A stretch of DNA of 64,000 nt, from assembly GCF_000422305.1 (NCBI RefSeq), contig NZ_AULN01000014.1, positions 124,001-188,000 on the forward strand. The letters run 5' to 3'. Position 1 is the first letter of the stretch. Each line of letters begins with the position of its first letter. The notes beneath the pieces were generated by a model. The model worked only from the letters and a program-made list of their open reading frames with translations. It made no database searches and had not been told where the DNA came from. The translations under genes were made by a program, and so were the position numbers. This document shows positions 26,961 through 33,750 of this stretch, piece by piece. This DNA comes from Luteimonas mephitis DSM 12574 (GTDB lineage: Bacteria; Pseudomonadota; Gammaproteobacteria; Xanthomonadales; Xanthomonadaceae).

Positions 26961-27824
26961 ATGAAAACCAAATCGTGGATTATCGGCGGCATCGCTGTTA
27001 TCGCGGTGGTCGTCGCCCTGACCGCCGGTTTCGCCTGGTCGGGCATCTACAATGTGGGTGCTGACGACCAGCACACGCGGCCGGTGTATGCGTTGCTCGA
27101 TACGATGCGCGAGCGCTCGATCGTGGTTCGGGCGAACGATCTGCAGCCACCGGGCGACTTGGCTGAGCCCGAGCGCATCCGGCAGGGAGCCGGCAACTAC
27201 AACGCCATGTGCATGGGGTGTCATCTTGCACCCGGAATGGACGAAACCGAGTTGAGCCGGGGTCTGAATCCGTCACCACCCAACCTGTCGAAAGCCACCG
27301 TGGATGCCTCCGTCGCGTTCTGGGTCATCAAGCATGGCATCAAGGCCAGTGGCATGCCGGCCTGGGGCGAAAGCATGGGCGACGAATACATCTGGAACAT
27401 GGCGGCGTTCCTGCAGGAGTTGCCCAAGATGGATGCCGCGCAATACCAGGCGATGGTGGCCAGTAGTGGCGGTCACGACCACGGTGGTGGCGAGACGATC
27501 GAACACGCCCACGCCGAGAGCACCGCCCCCGACCACCATGGTGGAGCCGCCGACGAGCATGCCGGCATGCAGATGGGCGCGGCGGCAACCGACCATGCCC
27601 ATCCGCCGGGTGTTCCGGACGATCACGACGACGACGCAGCCCCCGAGCGATCGGCGGAGCCTGCAACAGTGACGCACCGCCATGCGGACGGAACGGTCGA
27701 GTCGCATCCCGCGCCGGCGGCTGCGAAAAGCATGAACGGTGCCCACGACGACGCACACGTAGATCCAGCCACACCCGCACCTGAGCCCGCCGTGCCCGAA
27801 ATGCACGACGACCACCAGCACTGA
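26961..27824 (+). CDS. Membrane-anchored cytochrome c with His-rich tail
   Basis: A 287-aa protein. One transmembrane helix lies at about 5-27. A class I cytochrome c domain follows with the haem motif CMGCH near residue 87 and a likely axial Met in GIKASGMPAWG near 137. After about 165 the tail is extremely His/Asp-rich (GHDHGGGETIEHAHAES, HDDDAAPE, MHDDHQH), which suggests metal binding. It sits 16 bases after copB in the same operon. Electron transfer for, or copper delivery to, CopA is plausible but unproven. The tail has no counterpart in ordinary cytochromes. Confidence 0.86.
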   Translation: MKTKSWIIGGIAVIAVVVALTAGFAWSGIYNVGADDQHTRPVYALLDTMRERSIVVRANDLQPPGDLAEPERIRQGAGNYNAMCMGCHLAPGMDETELSRGLNPSPPNLSKATVDASVAFWVIKHGIKASGMPAWGESMGDEYIWNMAAFLQELPKMDAAQYQAMVASSGGHDHGGGETIEHAHAESTAPDHHGGAADEHAGMQMGAAATDHAHPPGVPDDHDDDAAPERSAEPATVTHRHADGTVESHPAPAAAKSMNGAHDDAHVDPATPAPEPAVPEMHDDHQH

Positions 27825-27842
27825 TCTCAACAGGACGCATAC

Positions 27843-28361
27843 ATGAAGAACGTAATTCCTATGCTCGGTGCCGCACTGCTCCTCGGTTTGGCCCTGCCTG
27901 CTGCCAATGCACAAGACCCGTCCGGCTCTCATGCCCACCACGCGACGCCTGCGAAGGTCGCAGCCATCGATGTGCCGGCCACCGCACAGGCGCCTGTCGC
28001 CATCGTCGATGCCTTCGGCAAGGCGCTGGCTGCCGGTGACTTCGACGCCGTCGAATCGATGCTTGCCCCTGACGTGATCATCCTCGAGACCGGCGGTGCC
28101 GAGCGCAGCCGCAGCGAATACCTGGGACATCACGCCAAGTCCGACGCCAAGTTCCTCGCCGGCGTGCACAGCGCACTCATGCGCCGCAAGGCACGCGTCG
28201 ACGGCAGCACGGCCTGGGTAGCGAGCGAGAGCGAGCTGCACACAAGCAAGGACGGCAAGCCGGTCACGTTGTTGAGTACCGAAACGATGGTGCTGGCGGA
28301 CTCGCCGGAGGGCTGGCGCATCGTCCATATCCACTGGTCTTCACGACCGAAGCAATCTTGA
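27843..28361 (+). CDS. Secreted NTF2/SnoaL-like protein
   Basis: A 172-aa protein. Residues 1-23 are a signal peptide (ALLLGLALPAANAQ). A small cone-like NTF2 fold follows: VAIVDAFGKALAAGDFDAVE, VIILETGGAERSRSEYL, ending EGWRIVHIHWSSR. Such folds can be enzymatic or ligand-binding; no catalytic residues can be assigned. It lies 18 bases after the cytochrome gene and ahead of the DUF411 gene, in one apparent copper operon. Periplasmic location is predicted. Confidence 0.82.
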   Translation: MKNVIPMLGAALLLGLALPAANAQDPSGSHAHHATPAKVAAIDVPATAQAPVAIVDAFGKALAAGDFDAVESMLAPDVIILETGGAERSRSEYLGHHAKSDAKFLAGVHSALMRRKARVDGSTAWVASESELHTSKDGKPVTLLSTETMVLADSPEGWRIVHIHWSSRPKQS

Positions 28362-28369
28362 GGATCGAA

Positions 28370-28903
28370 ATGCATCACGTTCAACTGAAGACGATGGCTC
28401 TTGCGGTGGCCCTTGCGGCCACCGCCCTGAGTGCGTGCGCTCGCCCGCCGGAAACTGGCAGCTCGCAAGTTGTCGCCACATCAGGTGCCGATACGCCAAC
28501 CACCGATAGCCCCGCCACCGGAACCAAGATGGTCCCGATGGTGGTGCACAAGAGCGCTTATTGCGGTTGCTGCGAAGCCTGGGTCGATCACATGCGCAAG
28601 GCCGGTTTCGCCGTCGAGGCGCGTAACGTCGACAACATCAATGCAATCAAGCAGGAGGTGGGCGTGCCGTTCGGCAAGGGCTCGTGCCATACCGCGCAGG
28701 TCGGCGGCTACTTCATCGAGGGGCACGTCCCGGCAGCCGACGTGAGACGACTGCTGGCCGAGAATCCTGACGCAAAGGGCCTGGTTCTTCCCGGCATGCC
28801 CAAGGGCTCGCCGGGGATGGAATCACCCGATGGAACGTCCGACGCGTACACCGTCGAGCTGGTCGCCATTGACGGATCGACCACGCCCTTCGCGCAACAC
28901 TGA
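28370..28903 (+). CDS. DUF411 metal-binding lipoprotein-like
   Basis: A 177-aa secreted protein. The N-terminal hydrophobic stretch ends TALSACARP, a lipobox-like site. A DUF411 domain with a thioredoxin-like CxCC motif follows (HKSAYCGCCEAWVDHMRKAG), then VPFGKGSCHTAQVGGYFIEG and GLVLPGMPKGSPGME. DUF411 proteins occur in copper and silver resistance loci and likely bind metal through these Cys, His and Met residues. ATG 28370 is preceded by GAGGATCG; a TTG at 28358 is possible. It is co-directional and tightly spaced with its neighbours. Confidence 0.9.
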   Translation: MHHVQLKTMALAVALAATALSACARPPETGSSQVVATSGADTPTTDSPATGTKMVPMVVHKSAYCGCCEAWVDHMRKAGFAVEARNVDNINAIKQEVGVPFGKGSCHTAQVGGYFIEGHVPAADVRRLLAENPDAKGLVLPGMPKGSPGMESPDGTSDAYTVELVAIDGSTTPFAQH

Positions 28904-28996
28904 TCCTGCGACTAGACATCCGGCCAGCCAGGCTGGGTACATGGGGCGGTGAAGCGGACGCGCCGATTTTCGCCCGCAGCCAGGAGAACATCCATC

Positions 28997-29359
28997 ATGA
29001 CCCACCACACCGCCGAACATCGCAACCCCGCCATGAACGACTGCATCGACAACTGCCAGCAGTGCCATGCCATCTGTCTGGAGACCATCAACTACTGCCT
29101 GACCAAGGGCGGCAAACACGCCGATCCGCAGCACATTGCACTGATGGCGGTGTGTGCGGACATCTGTGCCACCAGTGCCGACGCGATGCTCCGCGGGTCA
29201 CAGGTGCATTCCGTCATCTGCGGGGCCTGCGCGGAGGTTTGTCGCCGGTGCGCGGAGTCCTGCGCCAACATGGGCGACGATGCCGAGATGCAGCGCTGCG
29301 TCGACATCTGCATCCGCTGCGCCGACAGCTGCCAGCGCATGGCAGCCGGTACGAGCTAA
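28997..29359 (+). CDS. Four-helix-bundle copper-storage protein (Csp-type)
   Basis: A 120-aa protein with thirteen or so cysteines arranged i/i+3/i+4 along helices: MNDCIDNCQQCHAICLETIN, CADICATSADAML, ICGACAEVCRRCAESCANMG, CVDICIRCADSCQRM. This is the signature of the Csp/DUF326 family, in which Cys line a four-helix core and store many Cu(I) ions. There is no signal peptide, so it is probably a cytosolic Csp3-like form. Start 28997 has CAGGAG upstream. It is the last gene of the cop operon, before a terminator hairpin. Confidence 0.92.
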   Translation: MTHHTAEHRNPAMNDCIDNCQQCHAICLETINYCLTKGGKHADPQHIALMAVCADICATSADAMLRGSQVHSVICGACAEVCRRCAESCANMGDDAEMQRCVDICIRCADSCQRMAAGTS

Positions 29360-29366
29360 GGCGCCT

Positions 29367-29393
29367 GAGGGGTTGCCCAGAGGGCAGCCCCTC
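29367..29393 (+). terminator. Rho-independent-type hairpin ending the cop operon
   Basis: GAGGGGTTGCCC (29367-29378) pairs with GGGCAGCCCCTC (29382-29393), a 12-bp stem with one G-U pair and a 3-base loop, eight bases after the stop. It is followed by TTCCC rather than a long T-run. It also lies in the gap between convergent transcription units. Confidence 0.65.
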
Positions 29394-29466
29394 TTCCCGC
29401 TTACCCGCCAAACGTGGTGCGACTCTTATCAACGCCGGACGGATCCCCAGCCACTTTCCGCTTAGA

Positions 29467-29691
29467 TCAGCCTGCTCTGCCGCAACAGGGCTTCTGCTCC
29501 TGGATAGGGGGGCAGGGCACCGTGCCGTAGGAACAGAACACGCAGCAATCGCCCGCCTTGGGGCTCAGAACGGCATGGCAGCCGGGGCATTCATAGAAAA
29601 ACTGACACGCTGTCGTGGGCATGGTTTCACTGGCCTGGTGTCTGCATGCCGGGCACGTGAGCAAACTTTTCCGCTGCACCTCAGCCATCAT
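29467..29691 (-). CDS. GDCCVFCSYG small Cys-rich protein
   Basis: A 74-aa protein with a CPACRH pair at the N-terminus, CPGCH in the middle and the family hallmark GDCCVFCSYGTVPCPPIQ near the C-terminus. It probably binds a metal such as zinc or mercury. The motif names a family commonly found in mercury-resistance and related islands; its function is unknown. The start overlaps the 3' end of the merP-like gene, so the two are translationally coupled. It is the last gene of this mer-type transcript. Confidence 0.85.
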   Translation of the reverse strand: MMAEVQRKSLLTCPACRHQASETMPTTACQFFYECPGCHAVLSPKAGDCCVFCSYGTVPCPPIQEQKPCCGRAG

Positions 29692-29974
29692 TTGGGTTCG
29701 ACCTGGTGCTCGCAGGAAAGCCTGCGTCGGTAATCGCCTTCGCAATGGTCGCCGCGTTGGTGCGCTCGACATCGAACATCACCGTCACCGTCGCGGCCTT
29801 CGTATCGAGACGCTGGCTCGTCACGCCCGGCACCTTGTTCAGTGCTTTTTCGATCGTGATGCTGCATGCCGGACATGTGATGTTTTCCACGTCCAAGATG
29901 ACCTGCTTCGGCGTCGCCGCCCAAGCGAGTCCAGCCCATACCACTAGGGCCAAGCTGAGAAGGATCTTGCGCAT
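29681..29974 (-). CDS. merP: MerP-like periplasmic heavy-metal-binding protein
   Basis: A 97-aa protein. A signal peptide (MRKILLSLALVVWAGLAWA) precedes one ferredoxin-like HMA domain with the metal-binding Cys pair in ENITCPACSITIEKALNKV and a C-terminal AKAITDAGFPASTR. MerP captures Hg(II) in the periplasm and hands it to MerT. The C-x-x-C here reads CPAC rather than the frequent CAAC, with no obvious effect. It is 10 bases downstream of merT and overlaps the GDCCVFCSYG gene. Confidence 0.9.
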   Translation of the reverse strand: MRKILLSLALVVWAGLAWAATPKQVILDVENITCPACSITIEKALNKVPGVTSQRLDTKAATVTVMFDVERTNAATIAKAITDAGFPASTRSNPNDG

Positions 29975-29983
29975 GTCGGACTC

Positions 29984-30340
29984 CTATAAGAACCAGCCTA
30001 CGTAGTACGGGAAGAGCAAAAGCAATGCGATTATCACTGTGGCAACCCACAGCCAGAGTCGGCGTCGTCGCAACCGCACCGGGTCGGCACAGGCGCCCTC
30101 GGTACAGCATCGAGACGCCGGCCCGTAGAGCCCCCAGAATGCCCATCCCAGACAGATCAATGTGGCTGCGCTGAACCATGGACGCCATGCGTCCAGTGCG
30201 GTCAGGTTGGTGATCCAGGCACCGCTGATGCCCATCAAGACTAGTAGTAGCGGCACCACGCAGCATACCGATGCCCCGATGACAGCTACAGCGGCGCCCC
30301 AGAGGGCGGGCAATGAGGAACGGGCGGAGGGTCGGGCCAT
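29984..30340 (-). CDS. merT: MerT-like mercuric ion transporter
   Basis: A 118-aa inner-membrane protein with three hydrophobic helices. The first contains the vicinal Cys pair (AVIGASVCCVVPLLLVLMGI), the second spans WFSAATLICLGWAFWGLY, and a cytoplasmic loop has a second pair (ASRCCTEGACAD). This matches MerT, which imports Hg(II) received from MerP. It is divergent from merR across a mer-type operator. The -10 element ends only about eight bases before the ATG, so the transcript is predicted to be nearly leaderless. Confidence 0.88.
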   Translation of the reverse strand: MARPSARSSLPALWGAAVAVIGASVCCVVPLLLVLMGISGAWITNLTALDAWRPWFSAATLICLGWAFWGLYGPASRCCTEGACADPVRLRRRRLWLWVATVIIALLLLFPYYVGWFL

Positions 30341-30347
30341 GGCGACA

Positions 30348-30378
30348 TGGTAATCTCCGTACCTGCGTACGGAGTCAA
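30348..30378 (-). promoter_or_regulatory. MerR-type operator/promoter of the merT operon
   Basis: On the minus strand TTGACT (30378-30373) and TTACCA (30353-30348) are separated by 19 bp, the long spacer typical of MerR-activated promoters. The spacer holds a perfect dyad CTCCGTAC-CTGC-GTACGGAG (30355-30374), nearly identical to classical mer operators. This predicts Hg(II)-dependent activation by the adjacent MerR. Confidence 0.9.
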
Positions 30379-30382
30379 CCCC

Positions 30383-30781
30383 ATGGCGACACACGCGATG
30401 ACGATCGGCCGGCTGGCATTGGCCGCAGGCGTGCATGTCGAGACGGTCCGCTACTACCAGAGGCGAGGGTTGGTGGAGGAGCCCGAGCGCCCGAGAGGTA
30501 GCGTTCGACGTTACGGCCCCGGAGATGTAGGTAGGCTCCAGTTTATCCGCCGAGCACAAGCCATGGGTTTCAGTCTCGACGAGGTCGCCGGACTGCTGGC
30601 GATCAAAGGACAGCGGAGTTGCGAACGGACGCGGCTGGTCGCTGAGCGGAAGTTGGTCGAGGTACGTCAGCGCCTGGATGAACTACGGCAGTTGGAGGTC
30701 GACCTGGAGCGCATGGTTACAGAGTGTTGCGATGCGTCCGGCACCGACTCATGTCCGACACTCGATCGCCTGTCAGGCTAG
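30383..30781 (+). CDS. merR: MerR, mercury-responsive regulator
   Basis: A 132-aa MerR-family protein. The winged helix is at about 5-70 (MTIGRLALAAGVHVETVRYY with QRRGLVEEPERP). The C-terminal half carries the three mercury ligands in the right context: RSCERTR near residue 81, TECCDASG near 116 and SCPTLDRL near 125. MerR represses, and with Hg(II) activates, the divergent merT promoter. Start at 30383 is likely; Met at 30398 is an alternative, and neither has a clear ribosome site. Confidence 0.92.
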   Translation: MATHAMTIGRLALAAGVHVETVRYYQRRGLVEEPERPRGSVRRYGPGDVGRLQFIRRAQAMGFSLDEVAGLLAIKGQRSCERTRLVAERKLVEVRQRLDELRQLEVDLERMVTECCDASGTDSCPTLDRLSG

Positions 30782-30883
30782 CTCGTAACGCCCGAGTGCA
30801 GGTCTCCGCGAGTTCTCGGCACGCCACCCAGCGGGGTGAGCGCCATTGGGTATCCAGATATTGCTAGGGAGCGAGCCCCCGGA

Positions 30884-30981
30884 TTTTTGCTGCTCATCCT
30901 TGATCCTTAGAGCAAGCGCTTCAGATCGGCATTGTCGCCATATTGCAGCACCACATCGGTCATTTGGACGCCTTTCTGATC
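30884..30981 (-). pseudogene. DUF305 gene remnant with frameshift
   Basis: One minus-strand frame reads GVQMTDVVLQYGDNADLKRL and then meets TAA at 30909-30907. The adjacent frame continues LALRIKDEQQK. Joined, these resemble the DUF305 C-terminal pattern (Q/M-rich helix, D..L..LA..II..Q..E). A single-base shift near 30912 accounts for the break. The N-terminal part, including the HH motif, is missing. Confidence 0.5.
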
Positions 30982-31189
30982 CCTCGACGCCGAAGCACCG
31001 GCGGGGTGTTGAGTAAATTAGCGGCGCAGCCGATTTGGCGTTCCAGCGGCGACCGCTGAGTTCGTATACGTGGATGCTGAGGGAGACCCTCGAGCAATGA
31101 TGAGCTAGCCTGAGCGGCCTGCGGTACAGTCTGCCCAGGTGCTTCTGGTCATTCTCCGGCGCAACGAAGATATCGGCGCGGAGCGGATG

Positions 31190-31250
31190 TGCATCACTGC
31201 GCAGGTGCAATGCTCGTGATCGTGTTCTTCGAGCCTTGTGACAGGAACTC
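31190..31250 (-). pseudogene. 61-bp duplicate of the cusF-like gene 3' end
   Basis: This stretch matches 50241-50301 at 59 of 61 positions by eye, differing at 31197 and 31248 (C here, T there). The matching part is the last 18 or so codons and stop of the CusF-like protein gene at 50245-50640. Homology stops abruptly on both sides, so only the tail of the gene is present here. Confidence 0.85.
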
Positions 31251-31278
31251 AAGGCGATTATCCGAATCCACGGTGCAG

Positions 31279-32214
31279 TCAGGCCAGAGGACATGCACTT
31301 CTCGCAATCGCCAGTTGATAGATCAACCGTGCTGCCACTCGGGCGGTAGCGTTGTCGATATCAAGCCGTGGGCACAGCTCTGCGATATCGCAAACCTTGA
31401 GTTTGCCAGTTGCGGAGACGGCGGCGATGAGTGGCTCAATGATCTCCAATGGGACACCGCGGGCACTTGGTGCGCTTACGCCCGGAGCAACGCAGCCTGG
31501 TAGGACGTCAAGACAAATGCTCAGGTAGATGGAATCGGCCGGCTCAAGCCAACGCAATAGTTGGTCGATGTTGCTGCTTAAACTCGACTGCGTCATTTCA
31601 TGGTCCATTAGCAGGCGCACCTCTGCCTCCTGTGCGGCACGGAACAACCGCTGGGTATTCGAGGAGATGCTCACGCCGAGGCAAATGTAATCCAATGGAA
31701 TTTCGTGTGCGCGGGCATGTTGTATGGCCTGCGAGAAGGATGTTCCCGACGTTGCCGCTGACCCATCGCGCAAATCCAGATGGGCGTCCAGATTGACGAT
31801 GGCCATGCGGCCAGGGCAATCGCTCCTGGCGAGTCCCAGATAGCTGGCAAAGCCGATCTCGTGGCCACCACCCATGCCTACGGGGAAATGACCATCTGCG
31901 AGCAAACGGCTTACACGATCGGCATATCGACTCTGCGCACCGTCGAGATCGCCGTCGAGGCAGGCAATGTCACCTGCGTCATAGATGGAGCATGACTGAA
32001 TCGCTGGCAGATTCGATAGAGCATTTCGTAATGCCAAGGGCCCTTGCACAGCACCCGCACGGCCATGGTTACGTCTTACGCCTTCGTCGCTGGCAAAACC
32101 CACCAGTGCAATTCCGGGCGTTGCCAGATTGTCGAGGTGGCGAACAACCTGGTGCCATCGGAATGTTTCAGGGTCTTCCGGATCGTCGATACGACCGTTC
32201 CAACCTTCCATCAT
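31279..32214 (-). CDS. hutG: Formimidoylglutamase (arginase fold)
   Basis: A 311-aa ureohydrolase-fold enzyme. Metal-site motifs are GMGGGHEIGF near residue 117, VNLDAHLDLR near 142 and YLSICLDVLPGCVAPGVSAP near 230. HutG releases formamide from N-formimino-glutamate, the last step of histidine degradation to glutamate. In the third motif the first Asp of the usual SxDxD is Cys (SICLD). I recall Cys-containing variants among formimidoylglutamases, so it need not be inactive. Its ATG overlaps the hutH stop by one base. hutI, usually in the same cluster, is missing. Confidence 0.88.
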   Translation of the reverse strand: MMEGWNGRIDDPEDPETFRWHQVVRHLDNLATPGIALVGFASDEGVRRNHGRAGAVQGPLALRNALSNLPAIQSCSIYDAGDIACLDGDLDGAQSRYADRVSRLLADGHFPVGMGGGHEIGFASYLGLARSDCPGRMAIVNLDAHLDLRDGSAATSGTSFSQAIQHARAHEIPLDYICLGVSISSNTQRLFRAAQEAEVRLLMDHEMTQSSLSSNIDQLLRWLEPADSIYLSICLDVLPGCVAPGVSAPSARGVPLEIIEPLIAAVSATGKLKVCDIAELCPRLDIDNATARVAARLIYQLAIARSACPLA

Positions 32215-33743
32215 CAGCCCAACTGATCGGAAAACTCGGTGCGCAAGAGCGCAGCAAGTTGATCAGATGCGATCAATGAATCCGACGCAGCCATCTCCGG
32301 TGCGAAGTAGCGGTCCTCGTCGTACTTGGGGACCGCCGTGCGGATCAAGTCAAAGGCCTGTTCAAGTCGTTCCGATGAACGCAGCGGTCGCCGAAACTCG
32401 ATGCCCTGGCAGGCGGCCAGCAACTCAATGGCAACGATGCGACGTACGTTTGAAACGACTTCGCCCGATTTCCTGGCAGCGAACGTGGCCATGCTGACAT
32501 GGTCCTCCTGATTGGCCGATGTCGGCATCGAATCAATGCTGGCTGGGTGTGCGAGTGTCTTGTTCTCGCTGGCCAATGCCGCCGCGGTCACGTGGGCGAT
32601 CATGAAGCCGGAATTGATGCCCGGATTGCTGACCAGAAATGCAGGCAAGCCCGAAAGGTTGGTGTCGATAAGCAGTGCGATGCGCCGCTCGGACAGTGCA
32701 CCGATCTCAGCGGTTGCAATGGCGATCTGGTCGGCGGCAAATGCAATCGGCTCCGCATGGAAGTTGCCGCCTGACAGAACTTCGCCCGTATCCGGGAAAA
32801 GCAGCGGATTGTCAGAGACCGCATTGGCTTCTATCAGCAGGACCTTGGCCGATTGACTCAGCAGATCCCAGCAGGCGCCCATGACTTGTGGCTGGCAGCG
32901 CAGGCTGTAGGGATCTTGTACGCGCGAATCTTCCAGTCGATGGGACTCGCGGATCGCACTTCCATTGAGTAGCTCACGATACAGCCGTGCCACCTGGATC
33001 TGGCCGGGTTGGCCGCGCAGTGCGTGAATGCGCTCGTCGAAGGGTGTGTCGGAGCCACACGCGGCATCGACGGTCAGAGCACCGGCCAGTACGGAAGCCG
33101 CGAACGTCTGCTCGGCGGAGAACAATGACATCAGCGCAATGCCGGTGGAGACCTGTGTGCCGTTGAGAAGCGCCAGACCTTCCTTTGCCTTCAACTGTAT
33201 CGGTTGCAAGCCTGAGCGCCTCAGTCCTTCGCTTGCCGGCATCACCTCGCCTGCGACTCGGACCGACCCTTCACCCATCGCTGCCAGGGCCAGGTGCGCC
33301 AACGGGGCAAGGTCGCCAGATGCACCTACTGACCCCTGTGACGGAATGCATGGCCAGACCTGTGCGTTGTAAAGGTCGACCAGGCTTTCGAGCATTTCCC
33401 AACGCACGCCGGAATGGCCACGCGCGAGGGACGCGATCTTCAATGCGAGAACAAGACGAACGGTCGCATCGTCCAGGAGGGGGCCCGTGCCGGCGGCGTG
33501 GGACCTCACGAGATTGGTCTGGAGTTGCTCAAGCTGATCGACGGGAATATGAATCTTCGCAAGCAATCCAAAGCCTGTGTTGATTCCGTAGGCAGGCTTG
33601 CCGGCGGCAACCAGCGAGGCAACAGTGCGCGCTGCGGCGTCGACTCCAGCCTTGCTTGCAGGAGACAAAGCGATAGCGGTGAACTGCTTTGCGATCGATC
33701 GAAGTTGTGACAGTGCAATTTGTCCGGGTGTCAGTGTCAGCAT
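32214..33743 (-). CDS. hutH: Histidine ammonia-lyase
   Basis: A 509-aa enzyme, normal length. The Ala-Ser-Gly triad that cyclises into the MIO electrophile is at 141-143 (GSVGASGDLAPLAH). YGINTGFG near residue 53 and the NGTQVSTG and QEDHVSM segments are also diagnostic. It deaminates histidine to urocanate. Start 33743 (MLTLTPGQ) is seven bases after hutU, giving a tight hutU-hutH-hutG operon. Codon use is less GC-biased than in core genes, consistent with acquisition. Confidence 0.96.
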   Translation of the reverse strand: MLTLTPGQIALSQLRSIAKQFTAIALSPASKAGVDAAARTVASLVAAGKPAYGINTGFGLLAKIHIPVDQLEQLQTNLVRSHAAGTGPLLDDATVRLVLALKIASLARGHSGVRWEMLESLVDLYNAQVWPCIPSQGSVGASGDLAPLAHLALAAMGEGSVRVAGEVMPASEGLRRSGLQPIQLKAKEGLALLNGTQVSTGIALMSLFSAEQTFAASVLAGALTVDAACGSDTPFDERIHALRGQPGQIQVARLYRELLNGSAIRESHRLEDSRVQDPYSLRCQPQVMGACWDLLSQSAKVLLIEANAVSDNPLLFPDTGEVLSGGNFHAEPIAFAADQIAIATAEIGALSERRIALLIDTNLSGLPAFLVSNPGINSGFMIAHVTAAALASENKTLAHPASIDSMPTSANQEDHVSMATFAARKSGEVVSNVRRIVAIELLAACQGIEFRRPLRSSERLEQAFDLIRTAVPKYDEDRYFAPEMAASDSLIASDQLAALLRTEFSDQLG

Positions 33744-33750
33744 TGAGATG

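Larger units (their letters stand above)
30782..31278. other. Degraded spacer between merR and hutG
   Basis: No intact gene. Reading the minus strand shows a frameshifted piece of a DUF305 gene (30884-30981) and a 61-bp copy of the end of the cusF-like gene (31190-31250). Between them lies text that looks coding but cannot be assigned (PLRADIFVAPENDQKHL). hutI, normally expected in a hut cluster, is absent. The stretch looks like a recombination scar. Confidence 0.6.
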
